Numbered from the stretch's first letter, positions 1 to 12,150 are shown. The stretch is 64,000 nucleotides of DNA from Adiantum capillus-veneris (GCA_014529385.2 CM043966.1:111342468-111406467); one strand, 5' to 3'. Numbers and translations: made by a program. The notes: generated by a model not told the origin, from the letters alone.

Positions 1-976
1 TGGTGAAGGGTGGTCATTTTCTTGGTTGGGGTACCAACGTTGTAACTTTCTCTAACAAGGTATCTGTGGCTCTGACGATTGAGTTGCCACTACAAAATTT
101 GACACTAGTGGTGGGCGAAGCCTTTAATGTGGTGTTGGCGAAGGCATAAGAGTTGATTAACTCATCAACTATGTCACCCGTGGCTCTGATGTTGGTTGTG
201 GAACTATGTACGTGGTGCAGGATTTGGGGATTCGCATTATCGACTCTGTCTTAGTTGGGATGCATCCAACCGTGAGGCAACTCTTGCCTCATTGTCCACC
301 AAGAGTGAAAAGCTATAAGAGGAGCTTCGTTAGGTTGAGAAAGAGGTTTGAGAGCTTGAAACTACGATTAGCCAAGTTGGGAATGTGCTAAAAGGGTGGT
401 TTGAATATTTCCTTTCATGAAGATTGAGATGCAGGCAATTTGAGACAACCAAAAAAGATCTTTTCCCTCGCCGGAATATTATGGTCGGACGGCGCCCAAA
501 AAGTGGTCGGAACACGATTGGTCGGTTGGCCGGTGGCCGGTGGCCGAATTCAAAAGCGGACTTGTCTTCTCAAGGGGTGCCACACATGGGCGGATTGAAG
601 GGTCCAAATTGTACTTATCTACACAAGGGCGGCTACACATGGCTGCCTCTCATGAGAGAGGGCAGTCCTTTTGGAGGCCATTTCTACACATTTCATAGTG
701 TGAAGTTGATGCAACAAGGTGAGTGTGAGGTGGTGAGAGTGAAGCAAGGCAGGAGCTCCATTAAGGGTATAATCCCTTTGTAAACTACTTCTTGTTTTGA
801 AGTACTAAAGCCATTGAGTGGCTGCTTTCCCGTGGACGTAGCCCACATTGGGTGAACCACGTATATCGTGTGTACTCTCTCTCTCTCTCTCTACTCTATA
901 ATCTTTTGTGTGTGAAATTTATATCTCTCCATTAAGTAATCTACTCAAATATCTATTAAGCTACGTCATATTTCCT
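1..976 (+). repeat. Array copy 1: ORF-bearing module plus LTR-like 3' end
   Basis: The left edge of the window cuts into a modular repeat found seven times in the first 13.6 kb. The first module (to about 457) carries a frame at 206-391 ending in KLGMC, which recurs in the other copies. The second (about 458-976) starts with CGCCGGAATATT and GGCCGGTGGCCG minisatellite motifs and ends in a plant copia-style LTR tail: GTGAACCACGTATATCGTG, a CT tract, then TATTTCCTAACA. The tail is directly followed by CCTGGTAAGTGCAC, which only partly resembles a tRNA-Met primer site. No TGTTAGG start is present upstream in this orientation, so only the 3' part of an LTR is here. Relatedness to copies 6-8 is clear by eye. 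Confidence 0.75.
206..391 (+). other. Conserved 61-codon frame of the array (representative copy)
   Basis: The frame begins MYVVQDLGIRIIDS and ends AKLGMC. Closely similar frames stay open at 9,824-10,009, 11,108-11,302, 13,324-13,509 and, on minus, 8,008-7,823. In copy 3 the frame is open without an ATG. The same frame extends upstream without stops from about 130 (VDSLINYVTRGSDVGCG in other copies). The product is rich in Arg, Lys and Leu, with HPTVRQLLPHCPPR in the middle. I do not recognise a domain. It may be a remnant of an element or captured gene fragment, since no copy shows a convincing promoter or full-length coding context. Confidence 0.35.
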
Positions 977-1034
977 AACACCTGGTAAGTGCACACACGA
1001 TGTTGTTGACACAAAATAAGACCAAGCTCGCCTT

Positions 1035-1089
<55 letters not shown>

Positions 1090-1299
1090 CATGGCTCATT
1101 ATTTTTTGTTGTTGTGCATGTGTATGTGTGTGTGTGTGTGAGAGAGCGAGTGAGAGAGAGAGAAAGAGAGAAAGAGCATGAGTCACATCACTTGGAGATC
1201 ATGGGAAGAAAACGCAAGGAGAATTGATATACTCCAGCTACACCCCATGGCGCCATGTCTACAACAAGTAATTGTGTGTGCATGTGCGTGCGCACTCAC

Positions 1300-1343
<44 letters not shown>

Positions 1344-1703
1344 GCAAATTCAGCAAGTTAAAATACACTAAAACCAATTATTTGTGAACATTGGTTCCAA
1401 TTAAGCATTTCATAAGGTTCATGAATCACAAAAAGCCCTCAAATTTGAAGGGTGACCTACTACTTTTCCTTTTTCTTTCTACACAAATTGGAAGGGCATA
1501 CAGATATGTTTTTCTAAATTTTTCTACAATTTATTTCTACACTATTCTATCTATACTATTTATAATGGAGCTTAAAATTTTCCAAGAAGGAGAGGGCCTC
1601 CACACGTCATCTTATGGAGCGTTTGCACAGACTTGCAGTGCAAATGCACCTTTCAAATGGAATTTGGAAACTTAAGCTATGATGTTCAGACCTACAGCCA
1701 CTC

Positions 1704-1753
<50 letters not shown>

Positions 1754-1832
1754 CACACACACACACACACACACACAGAGATTGGCATCTATGTGTGTGT
1801 GAGAGAGAGAGAGATCAACTAGACTCAACGAT

Positions 1833-1868
<36 letters not shown>

Positions 1869-1879
1869 ATGGGTCGCAC
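977..1879 (+). repeat. Array spacer modules with GT/GA/CA microsatellites
   Basis: This stretch links copy 1 to copy 2. It mixes unique-looking pieces (for example GACACAAAATAAGACCAAGC near 1,008 and TTTTGCAAATTCAGCAAGTT near 1,340) with long (GT)n and (GA)n tracts at about 1,038-1,088, 1,302-1,338 and 1,840-1,867. At 1,705-1,779 a (GT)n run passes directly into a (AC)n run, giving a self-complementary hairpin. The same order of pieces returns at 8,461-9,400 and 11,933-13,020. Long open frames here are only low-complexity Cys-Val, Thr-His, Arg-Glu or Ser-Leu repeats and are not genes. Confidence 0.75.
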
Positions 1880-2332
1880 ACCTTGCCGTTTGTAAATTTT
1901 CCTTACCAGCTATATTGGTGTTAAGCAACCGTTGCAGCCTGTGAGTGCAATGGATGACACCATGGTGAAGGGTGGACATTTTCTTGGTTCGGGTACCAGC
2001 GTTGTTACTTTGTCTAACAAGGTATCTGTTGCTTTGACGAATGAGTTGCCACTACAAAATTATACACTAGTGGTGGGCAAAGCCTTGAATGTGGTGTTGG
2101 CGGAGCCATAAGAGTTGATTCGCTCATCAACTACGTCACCCGTGCTTCTGATATTGGTTGTGGAATTGTGTACGTGGTGCAGGATTTGGTGATTCGCATT
2201 ATCGACTCTGTCTTGGTTGAGACCTATAGCCGCTCGAGTGTGTGTAAGTGTGTGTGACACACACACAAATTGGCATCTATGTGTGTGTGTGAGAGAGAGA
2301 GAGATCAACGAGACTCAACGATTGGAGAGAGA
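1880..2332 (+). repeat. Array copy 2, internally deleted
   Basis: The copy starts with the shared sequence GCACACCTTGCCGTTTGTAA and follows the ORF module to about 2,217 (ACTCTGTCTTGGTTG). There it jumps into the later CCTATAGCCGCTCGAG module, losing the rest of the ORF module and the whole LTR-like module. It ends in a GA tract that adjoins the LINE's GATA tail. Confidence 0.7.
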
Positions 2333-2378
2333 GATAGATAGATAGATTTTATTATCGTCCTCGGAGGTCAAATATGAC

Positions 2379-4716
2379 CTATGGGACCAAAGTTACATGT
2401 GATGTAGTATGTGTATGGCTGATGAGTGACTCTCGATGCTCCAAAATTGTAGTGATGAGAGTCGCAATGGAGAGCCCACACTTTGGCTGGGAGAGGAAAG
2501 TGTGTAGGTCTAAGTTATGGCTGAAAATGTGAGAGAAGCAAGTTCGGATGTGATCAAAAGCTGAGCACTCTAGTAGTGTGTGGTACTCAGACTCTCGAAC
2601 TTGCAGTGAGCATAATGTGCACAATCGATTTGACTCTTCTCCATTGCCCCAACGCCCTATCTCGCATCGAAGGAAATGGGAGCTAAGCCGAATTGCTGCG
2701 ATAGTGCATATCGTGGACAAGGGAATAGGTTCAAGCATGAAGTGTGAGTACGGTTTCCTCTCTCAGCAAAGAGCATGGTTTTGTAGTTGGGGGCAATATA
2801 GGTGGTGTAATGTATGAAGCGTGGCCCACCGGATTTCTCCCAAGCCGCAATACATTGGCGTTGTAGAAAAGCTTCATTCACTTGAGAGTCAATTGAAGCA
2901 TCATGTAGCAAGTGTAATGTATCCCATCTCCCAAACAACTTCTTTATGTCTTGCATCCATCCCGTGCTCAAGATCTTGCTTTTATGCGTCTTTTGAACTT
3001 TTTTGCTTGCTTCCCATGCAATTGTAGGAAGTCGATGTGAGGGGTTTTGACGCATCTTTATCATGTACTCCACAACCCTTTCCATGCCCATAACCTCAAT
3101 TGGAAGAGATCCCGACTCAAGAAGTAGGAGCATATATGGTGTTTGTGTCTTAACTTGGAGAAAGTTTGTAAGAAAACGCTTTTGGACATTCTCAAACTCT
3201 TTCCAAGTAGACTTTGAGATGCTCCCACCCCACACTTCAACTCCATAAAGAAGAACCGGTGTCACCAATGCATCAAAAAGATACTTCTTGAGAACCCAAC
3301 ACTTGATGTTTCCTGCATTACACATGTTCTCAAATGCATAATATGCTCTCTTTCCCGCTTCCAAACGACACATAGCACATTCATGCCACTTGTGATTGCA
3401 TGGAACCTCAAGGCCAAGGTACTTAAAGCTCTCAACAACAAGTGTCTCGTTGTTGTACACAATGCATGGCTTCTCCTTATGGTTGGTTTTCACAAGCATA
3501 ACCTTTGTTTTGGATTCATTTACAATCAGCCCACTATGCAAGCAAAAGTTCTCAAGGACAACCATAAGCTTTTGTGCATCTTCTAAAGTGTGTGCTAGAA
3601 GCACTACATCATCCGCATACAACAAAAGCATGATTACCGCATTGCAAATAGTGACCTCTTCAATGCCTTCTTCTTGCATAAAGTCAAGTACCATTTGTTC
3701 CAATTGATCGATGCATAGACCAAAGAAAGCTTCCCATTTAGTTTCCAATGGTGCATCACATTGAAGTTTTGTCATCCATAATTTTTGCTCAACCATTTCA
3801 ATGTACATTGGTGCCCGTTTGAAATCCATACATAGTGATAACTTCTCTTTCCTTTGGCTGAGATTATCATGCTTAGTTGCTTCTCCACATGAAAGGTCAA
3901 TACATAAGGTGCGATGGTCGGATTCCGGGGTCCATTGACCAAACATAAAACTCTTTATGCGATACATGATGGCTTCAGAGAGTAGCATATAGTCAATCAC
4001 ACTATCCCCATTATGTCTTCTACATGTAAATCCATTGGTTCCACCCCACAAAGATACACCATTGGCAATGAGCATACTCGTGCTATTACACATGTGTAAA
4101 AGTAACTTTCCATAGTGATCCGGCTCTTTCTCATCCATTGAAGTACGATCATACAAGTGAACTTCCTCCAACTCCCTTGAAATGTATGGCATATCAAATT
4201 GTTGAGTATCATGCTGCAATGTTTTTGTGCGAGCATTCATATCCCCAAATACAATAACATCACCTTCACCTTTGAAATAAGCAATGTCCTCTTCCAAATC
4301 AGAAAATGGTTGATCTCTATCCATGCAAGCATAAAAGGGAGAATCATGATGAGGAATGTAGCAACCGGCTACAAAAATGGGTGCTCTTTTTGGTGTCATA
4401 ATTTTCAGCCATACATAACGTTTGTACTTGTCATCTTTCATAATTGATACAAAATCTTCCAATCCTTTCTTAACCATACATGCTAACCCTCCTTGTCCTC
4501 TTCGTTGCTTGAGATTCTTTGACCACATCAATGAATGTACATTGTAATCCTCCAAGCCGTTAATCCTTTGTGTATCATGCTCCCAAGTTTCAACAAGAAG
4601 TACAACATCGGCTTTGCTTGTTAGTTCATCAATTCCAACCCCCGCATTCCATGGGTATCCATTACAATTTCAAAAGCATATTTTCAATTGTAACTCGGTC
4701 TCATAGGTCACGCATC
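2379..4716 (-). pseudogene. LINE ORF2 remnant: APE endonuclease, truncated RT, C-terminal Cys/His motif
   Basis: The longest open piece (4,555-2,657, 632 residues) holds an apurinic-type endonuclease: VLLVETWE upstream of the first Met, FGDMNARTKT, DSVIDYMLLSE and SDHRTLC supply the usual Glu, Asn/Asp and Asp-His positions. It then jumps from ETKWEAFFG to LCIDQLEQM, skipping the first half of the reverse transcriptase. It resumes with the catalytic LLYADDVVLL box. Near 2,740 the frame shifts, and another frame (2,738-2,379) carries the usual C-terminal motif CTLCSLQVRESEYHTLLEC. At the N-terminus an FWNCNG-type motif reads F-stop-NCNG (TGA), while the second copy keeps Trp. This copy cannot be autonomous. 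Confidence 0.8.
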
Positions 4717-4717
4717 C

Positions 4718-5668
4718 CTATTTCCTTGAGAGACTTGCCTCCTCCTTGGGCACATTTTCTTCATGAGAGATTTCCTTGTTTTTATTATTCTTTTCCTCAT
4801 ATGCCTTGCGACGCATATTTTGTTGCTTAATAGTGCGATCTTCACATACAAAACATTTTGTATTCCTCAAATAGATCCAACTATTATCAAGGATAATCTT
4901 TTGCTTGGTCTCATCCGGCATGGTGCATACAATTGGCCGTTCTCCCGAGCGAGGAGCTCCTTGCTTCCCCACTCTATGTGCTCCATAGACCATAACTTTG
5001 GACATGCCAAAGTGGGTTTTGAAAAAATCTTCAATAACAATGGCAAGAGAAGGAGGTGTCTCTAACTTCTCTTCGGGAATTCCACAAATAACAATGTTCT
5101 TGGAACGTCGCTCCCGTTCCTTCAACTCCTCCACATCTACATTCTCAACATTCTTTGTTTGAACCATAGCTTGCATGAGTGAGAAATTAGAAACCACATT
5201 GCTACCACATACATCAGCCCAAGACTTGTTTGTGCATACATTTTTCATGTCGCATACATCCCGGCTCATAGTGTCAAATTTCTTCTCTTTCAATACATGG
5301 TCATGCTCTACTTTGCTCATCCGCTCCTTCAAAGCATTCAAGTCCACAAGAGAGCGTTTACATTCCTTGACTTCCTCTTCAAGTTGCATCAAACGTGTTG
5401 TTTGCATCTCAAGTGTCCTCTTGAGATTCTCATTCTCAACCACAAGTACCCATAGTGTGCCATTCTCCATTGCAAGTGCTCGTAAGTCTTCGCCTTGTTT
5501 GTTTACGGTCTCTTGCAATGATACCAAGTACGCCATGATCATGGTTTCCGATGTCGTTGGTTGGGTGGTTGTGTTGCTATCTCTACACTTAGGAGATTTT
5601 GGATCATTTTCCACAATGGTTGTGGATCTTGTTGAAGAAGAAGAACCCTTGAGAGTGCCGGAAGACAT
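4718..5668 (-). CDS. LINE ORF1 protein (coiled coil, RNA-binding type)
   Basis: The 316-residue open frame begins MSSGTLKGSS. Residues about 60-130 form a heptad-rich coiled coil with many Leu, Glu and Lys. The C-terminal half has the order seen in L1-type ORF1 proteins: RSKNIVICGIPEE (RRM-like strand), YGAHRVGKQG, ERPIVCTMPDE, and a basic KQQNMRRKAYEEKN region. Such proteins trimerise and coat the element RNA during retrotransposition; that role is family knowledge and was not tested here. The frame is open without stops. It ends just upstream of ORF2, as in two-ORF LINEs. The copy at 49,694-50,635 is clearly homologous. Confidence 0.8.
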   Translation of the reverse strand: MSSGTLKGSSSSTRSTTIVENDPKSPKCRDSNTTTQPTTSETMIMAYLVSLQETVNKQGEDLRALAMENGTLWVLVVENENLKRTLEMQTTRLMQLEEEVKECKRSLVDLNALKERMSKVEHDHVLKEKKFDTMSRDVCDMKNVCTNKSWADVCGSNVVSNFSLMQAMVQTKNVENVDVEELKERERRSKNIVICGIPEEKLETPPSLAIVIEDFFKTHFGMSKVMVYGAHRVGKQGAPRSGERPIVCTMPDETKQKIILDNSWIYLRNTKCFVCEDRTIKQQNMRRKAYEEKNNKNKEISHEENVPKEEASLSRK

Positions 5669-5893
5669 TGTATGTAAAATAGGAGATGAGAATCAATTTT
5701 GTTGAACCTGTTCACTTTGGAAATGCTGCTACAGAAACGCCTTCCATAACTTTGAAAATTTCTGTCTTTACATCAATGCGTAGAGGACTTCGTGCTCTTC
5801 GATTGAGGCTATAGATCACCCAAATCGGAGTTCGGATGAAGAAGTTATGATCAAAAGAGTGGATTGCTGTCTACTAGGTCAAAAAACGGCTGC

Positions 5894-5990
5894 ACAGAGA
5901 GAGAGAGAGAGAGACAGAGAGAGAGAGAGAGCGACTGACACCTGTGTGTCTGTGTGTGTGAGAGAGAGAGAGAGAGAAACAGACAGAGGG

Positions 5991-6026
<36 letters not shown>

Positions 6027-7044
6027 GGGTCGCACACCTTGCCGTTTGTAAATTTTCCTTACCAGCTATGTTGGTGTTTAGCGACCGTTGCAGCCTTTGA
6101 GTGCAATGCATGACACCATGGTGAAGGGTGGATATTTTCTTGGTTGGGGTACCAACATTGTACCTTTTTCTAACAAGGTATCTGTGGCTCTGACGATTGA
6201 GTTTCCACGACAAAATTTGACACTAGTTGTGGGCAAAGCCTTGAATGTGGTGTTGGCGGAGCCATAAGAGTTGATTCACTCATCAACTACGTCACCAGTG
6301 GCTATGATGTTGGTTGTGGAACTGTATACGTGGTGCAAGATTTAGTGATTCGCATTATCGACTCTGTGTTAGTTGGGATGCATCCAACCGTCAGGCAACT
6401 CTTGCCTCACTGTCCGCCAAGAGAGAAAAGCTATAACAATAGCTTCGTAAGGTTGAGAAGTATGTTTGAGAGCTTGAAACTACGATTAGCCAAGTTGGGA
6501 ATGTGCTAAAAGGGTTTGAATGTTTCCTTTCATCAACATTGAGATGCAGGCAATTTGAGCCAACCAAAACAGTTTTTTTCCCTCGCCAGAATATTCCTTT
6601 TCGCCGGAATATTATGGCCGGACATCGGCCGGAAAGTGGTCGGAACACGATCGATCGGTTGGCCGGTGGTCGGAAGTCAATGGTCGGTGGCCGGTGTCCG
6701 AATTCAATGGCCGGTGGTCGAATTCAAAAGCGGACTTGTCTTCTCTAGGGTGGCCACACATGGAGGGATTGAAGGGTCCGATTTGGACTTATCTACACAA
6801 GGGTGGCTACACATGGCTGCCTCTCATGAGAGAGGGCAGCCCTTTTGGAGGCCATTTCTACACATTTCATAGTGTGAAGTTGATGCAACAAGGTGAGTGT
6901 GAGGTGGTGAGAGGGAAGCAAGGCGGGAGCTCCATTAAGAGTATAATCCCTTTGTAAACTACTTCTTGTTTTGAAGTACTAAATCCATTGAGTGGCTGCT
7001 TTTCTGTGGATGTAGCCCACATTGGGTGAACCACGTATATCGTG

Positions 7045-7096
<52 letters not shown>

Positions 7097-7123
7097 TCTA
7101 AAAATCTTTTGTGTGTGAAATTT
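5894..7123 (+). repeat. Array copy 3, left arm of a large inverted repeat
   Basis: After GA/GT tracts (5,897-6,023) the ORF module runs from GGTCGCACACCTTGCC to about 6,560. The LTR-like module follows, with a (CT)n run at about 7,049-7,094. The frame ending KLGMC is open here as well (stop near 6,507), although it lacks the ATG at the position used in other copies. The copy stops at GAAATTTATCTC and is followed, after a spacer of about 15 bp, by the same modules in reverse. Confidence 0.8.
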
Positions 7124-7138
7124 ATCTCATTTACCAGG

Positions 7139-7218
7139 TGTTAGGAAATATGACATAGCTAAATAGATATTTGAGTAGATTACTTAATGGAGAGAGATAC
7201 ATTTCACACACAAAAGAT

Positions 7219-7293
<75 letters not shown>

Positions 7294-8304
7294 TACACAC
7301 GATATACGTGGTTCACCCAATGTGGGCTACGTCCACGGGAAAGCAGCCACTCAATGGTTTTAGTACTTAAAAACAAGAAGTAGTTTACAAAGGGATTATA
7401 CCCTTAATGGAGCTCCTGCCTTGCTTCACTCTCACCACCTCACACTCACCTTGTTGCATCAACTTCACACTATGAAATGTGTATAAATGGCCTCCAAAAG
7501 CACTGCCCTCTCTCATGAGAGGCAGCCATGTGTAGCCGCCCTTGTGTAGATAAGTCCAAATCGGACCCTTCAATCCGCCCATGTGTGGCCGCCCTTGAGA
7601 AGACAAGTCCGCTTTTGAATTCGGCCACCGGCCACCGGCCATTGACTTCCGACCACCGGCCATCGGCCATTGACTACCGGCCACTGGCCAATCGACCAGT
7701 CGTGTTCCGACCACTTTCTGGCCGCCGTCCAGCCATAATATTCCGGGGAGGGAAAAAAACTATTTTGGTTGTCTCAGATTGCCTGCATCTCAATGTTGAT
7801 GAAAGGAAACATTCAAACCCTTTTAGCACATTCCCAACTTGGCTAATCGTAGTTTCAAGCTCTCAAACCTATTTCTCAACCTAACGAAGCTCCTCTTATA
7901 GCTTTTCTGTCTTGGCGGAAAGTGAGGCAAGAGTTGCTTGGCGGCTGGATGCATCCCAACTAAGACATAGTCGATAATGCGAATCACCAAATCCTGCACC
8001 ACGTACACATTTCCACAACCAACATCAGAAGCACGGGTGACGTAGTTGATGAGTGAATCAACTCTTATGGCTCCGCCAACACCGCATTCAAGGCTTTTCC
8101 CACCACTAGTGTCAGATTTTGTAGTGGCAACTCAATCGTCAGAGGCACAGATACCTTGTTAGAGAAAGTTACAACATTGGTGTCCCAACCAAGCAAATGT
8201 CCACCCTTCACCATGGTGTCATCCATTGCACTCACAGGCTGCAACGGTTGGTAAACACCAACATAACTGGTAAGGAAAATTTACAAACGGAAGGTGTGCG
8301 ACCC

Positions 8305-8400
<96 letters not shown>

Positions 8401-8460
8401 ATAAGTATCAGTCGTGCTCTCTCTCTCTCTCCAATCGTTGAGTCTCGTTGATCTCTCTCT
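7139..8460 (-). repeat. Array copy 4, right arm of the inverted repeat
   Basis: The arm starts with TGTTAGGAAATATGAC, the reverse complement of the LTR-like end of the plus copies. It continues through a (GA)n run (about 7,221-7,288), the reversed LTR-like module, and the ORF module up to GGTGTGCGACCCATAC (about 8,308). The 61-codon frame is open on the minus strand at 8,008-7,823. A (CT)n(CA)n tract occupies about 8,308-8,395. Confidence 0.8.
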
Positions 8461-8480
8461 CATCGTACCCATCGTACCCT

Positions 8481-8560
<80 letters not shown>

Positions 8561-8764
8561 ATGGGTCATTATTTTTTGTTGTTGTGCATGTGTATGTGTG
8601 TGTGTGTGAGAGAGAGAGCGAGTGAGAGAGAGAGAAAGAGAGAAAGAGCATGAGTCACATCATTGGGAGAACATGGGAATAAAACGCAAGGAGAATTGAT
8701 ATATTGCAGCTACACCCCATAGCGCCGTGTCTGCAACAACTAATCATGTTTGCGTGTGCGTGCG

Positions 8765-8803
<39 letters not shown>

Positions 8804-9237
8804 GCAAATTCAGCAAGTTAAAATACACTAAAACTGATTATTTGTGAACACTGGTTCCAATTAAGCATTTCATAAGGTTCATGAATCACAAAAGCCCTCA
8901 AATTTGAAGGGAACCAATTAAGCATTTCATAAGGTTCATGAATCACAAAAAGCCCTCAAATTTGAAGGGGTGACCTACTACTTTTCCTTTTTCAGAAGGT
9001 TCCTTTTTATTTCTACACAAATTGGAAGGGCATACAGATAAGTTTTTCTAAATTTTTGTACAATTTACATCTACACTATTCTTTCTATACTATTTATAAT
9101 GGAGATTCAAAGTTTCCAAGAAGGAGAGGGATTCCACACGTTAGCTCTTGGAGCGTTTGCACGGACTTGCAGTGCAAATGCACCTTTCAAATGAAATTTG
9201 GAAACTTAAACTATGCTGTTCAGACCTATAGCCGCTC

Positions 9238-9275
<38 letters not shown>

Positions 9276-9450
9276 CACACACACACACACACACACACAA
9301 GGATTGGCGTCTATGTGTGTGTGAGAGAGAGACATCAACGAGACTCAACGATTGGAGGGAGAGAGAGAGAGAGAGAGAGCACGACTGACACCTCTGTGTT
9401 TGTGTGTGTGTGTGTGAGAGAGACAAAGAGAGAGAGAGAGGGGGGGGGGG

Positions 9451-9524
<74 letters not shown>

Positions 9525-10568
9525 GGGTGTCGCACACCTTGCCGTTTGTAAATTTTCCTTACCAGCTATGTTGGTGTTTAGCAACCCTTGCAGCCTGTGA
9601 GTGCAATGGATGACACCATGGTGAAGGGTGGTCATTTTCTTGGTTGGGGTACCAACGTTGCAACTTTCTCTAACAAGGTATCTGTGGCTCTGACGATTGA
9701 GTTGCCACTACAAAATTTGAGACTAGTGGTGGGCGAAGCCTTGAACGTGGTGTTGGCGGAGCCATAAGAGTTGATTAACTCATCAACTACGTCACCCGTG
9801 GCTGTGATGTTGGTTGTGGAACTGTGTACGTGGTGCAGGATTTGGTGATTCGCATTATCGACTCTGTCTTAGTTGGGATGCATCCAACCGTCAGCCAACT
9901 CTTGCCTCACTATCCGCCAAGAGTGAAAAGCTATAAGAGGAGCTTCGTTAGGTTCAGAAATAGGTTAAAGAGCTTGAAACTACGATTAGCCAAGTTGGGA
10001 ATGTGCTAAAAGGGTTTGAATGTTTCCTTTCATCAACATTGAAATGCAGGCAATTTGAGACAACCAAAAGAGTTTTTTTCCCTCGCCGGAATATTCCTTT
10101 TCACTAGAATATTATGCCGGACGGCGGTCGGAAAGTGGTCAGAACATGACTGGTCGGTTGGCCGGTGGCTGATAGTTAATGGCCGGTGGCCGGTGGTGGA
10201 AAGTCAATGGCCGGTGGCCGGTGGGCGAATTCAAAAGTGGACTTCTCTTCTCAAGGGCTGCCACACGTGGGCGGATTGAAGGGTCCGATTTGGACTTATC
10301 TACACAAGGGCGGCTACACATGGCTGCCTCTCATGAGAGAGGGCAACCCTTTTGGAGGCCATTTCTACACATTTCATAGTGTGAAGTTGATGCAACAAGG
10401 TGAGTGTGAGGTGGTGAGAGTGAAGCAAGGCGGGAAGGCGGGAGCTCCTTTAAGGGTCTAATCCCTTTGTAAACTACTTCTTGTTTTGAAGTACTAAAGC
10501 CATTGAGTGGCTGCTTTCCCATGGACGTAGCCCACATTCGGTGAACCACGTATATCGTGTGTACTCTC
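8461..10568 (+). repeat. Array copy 5 with spacer modules
   Basis: A GT/GA tract (8,480-8,559) and the spacer modules (ATTATTTTTTGTTGTTGTGC near 8,569; GCAAATTCAGCAAGTTAAAA near 8,804) lead into the ORF module (about 9,520-10,070; frame 9,824-10,009) and the LTR-like module (to 10,568). Within it, a stretch of about 60 bp beginning CCAATTAAGCATTTCATAAG (8,858 and 8,912) is directly duplicated. A GT-to-CA hairpin lies at 9,239-9,299 and a pure purine run of about 90 bases, including twelve G, at about 9,417-9,521. Confidence 0.75.
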
Positions 10569-10677
10569 TCTCTCTCTCACACTCTCGAGTGTGTGTGTGT
10601 GTGTCACACACACACACACACACAGATTGTCATCTATGTGTGTGTGTGAGAGAGAAAGATCAACGAGACTCAACGAT

Positions 10678-10721
<44 letters not shown>

Positions 10722-10729
10722 ACAACTGA

Positions 10730-10798
<69 letters not shown>

Positions 10799-11795
10799 TA
10801 GAGAAACAGAGAGAGATTATGGGTCGCACACCTTGCCGTTTGTAAATTTTCCTTACCAGCTATGTTGGTGTTTAGCGACCGTTGCAACCTTCAAGTGCAA
10901 TGGATGACACCGTGGTGAAGGGTGGACATTTTCTTGGTTGGGGTACAAACGTTGTAAATTTTTCTAACAAGGTTTCTGTGGCTATGACGATTGAGTTGCC
11001 ACTACAAAATATGACACTAGTGGTGGGCAAAGCCTTCAATGTGGTGTTGGCGGAGCCATAAGAGTTGATTCACTCATTAACTACGTCACCCGTGGCTCTG
11101 ATGTTGGTTGTGGAAATGTGTACGTGGCGCAATCTTCGTGATTCGCATTATCGACTCTGTCTTAGTTGGGATGCATCCAACCGTCAGTCAACTCTTGCCT
11201 CACTGTCCACCAAGAGAGAAAAGCTATGAGAGGAGCTTCATAAGGTTGAGAAATATGTTTGAGAGCTTGAAACTACGATTAGTCAAGTTGGGAATGTGCT
11301 AAAAGGGTTTGAATGTTTCCTTTTATCAACATTGAGATGCAGCAATTTGAGACAACCAAAAAAGTTTTTTTCCCTCGCCAGAATATTCTTTTTCGTCGAA
11401 ATATTATGGCCGGACGCCGGCCGAAAAGTGGTCAGAACACGACCAGTCGGTTGGCCGGTGGCCGATGGCCGAATTCAAAAGCGGACTTGTCTTCTCAAGG
11501 GCGGCCACACATGGGCGGATTGAAGGGTCCGATTTGGACTTATCTACACAAGCGCGGCTACACATGGCTGCCCCTCATGAGAGAGGGCAGCCCTTTTGGA
11601 GGCCTTTTCTACACATTTCATAGTGTGAAGTTGATGCAACGAGGTGAGTGTGAGGTGGTGAGAGTGAAGCAAGGCGGGAGCTCCATTAAGGGTATAATCC
11701 CTTTGTAAACTACTTCTTGTTTTGAAGTACTAAAGCCATTAGGTGGCTGGTTTCTCGTGGGCGTAGCCCACATTGGGTGAACCATGTATATCGTG

Positions 11796-11848
<53 letters not shown>

Positions 11849-11932
11849 CTATAATCTTTTGTGTGTGAAATTTATCTCTCTCCATTAAGTAATCTACTCA
11901 AATATCTATTTAGCTACGTCATATTTCCTACC
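10569..11932 (+). repeat. Array copy 6
   Basis: A short GT/CA hairpin (about 10,589-10,624) and GA/GT tracts precede the ORF module (about 10,818-11,360; frame 11,108-11,302) and the LTR-like module, which ends in a CT run and TATTTCCTACCA near 11,932. The microsatellite module is joined directly to the end of copy 5, skipping the spacer modules, so copies differ by module loss. Confidence 0.75.
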
Positions 11933-12061
11933 ACCTGGTAGGTGCACACACGATGTTGTTGACACAAAATAAGACCAAGCTCGCCTTGAGTGTGTGTGTG
12001 TGTGTGTGTGTTGTGTCTAAGAGAGAGGATTGTCATGCATATTTTCTGCTACCCACCGCAC

Positions 12062-12150
<89 letters not shown>

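Larger units (their letters stand above)
2333..5893 (-). mobile_element. L1-like LINE copy 1, internally deleted
   Basis: This is a non-LTR retrotransposon on the minus strand with 5' UTR (about 5,669-5,893), ORF1, ORF2 and a 3' end at 2,333. The 3' tail is a short GATA repeat (2,333-2,347) instead of poly(A). It aligns along its length with the split copy at 14,361-14,763 plus 46,637-50,861. About 1.06 kb of ORF2 is missing near 3,726-3,735. Adding that length back gives about 4.62 kb, matching the other copy (about 4.63 kb). Both ends abut GA microsatellite, so a target duplication cannot be recognised. Confidence 0.85.

Noticed and set aside
977-1000. Primer-binding site after the LTR-like end of the array modules
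   Set aside because: CCTGGTAAGTGCAC only partly matches the tRNA-Met complement and no gag or pol follows, so the module cannot be called a complete retrotransposon.
956-1944. Long open frames on both strands through GT/GA/CA tracts, here and at 7,171-7,383, 8,197-8,651, 9,226-9,635, 11,953-12,320, 12,779-13,135, 15,316-15,664 and 39,780-40,179
   Set aside because: They translate to Thr-His, Cys-Val, Arg-Glu or Ser-Leu repeats and are open only because dinucleotide repeats contain no stop codons.
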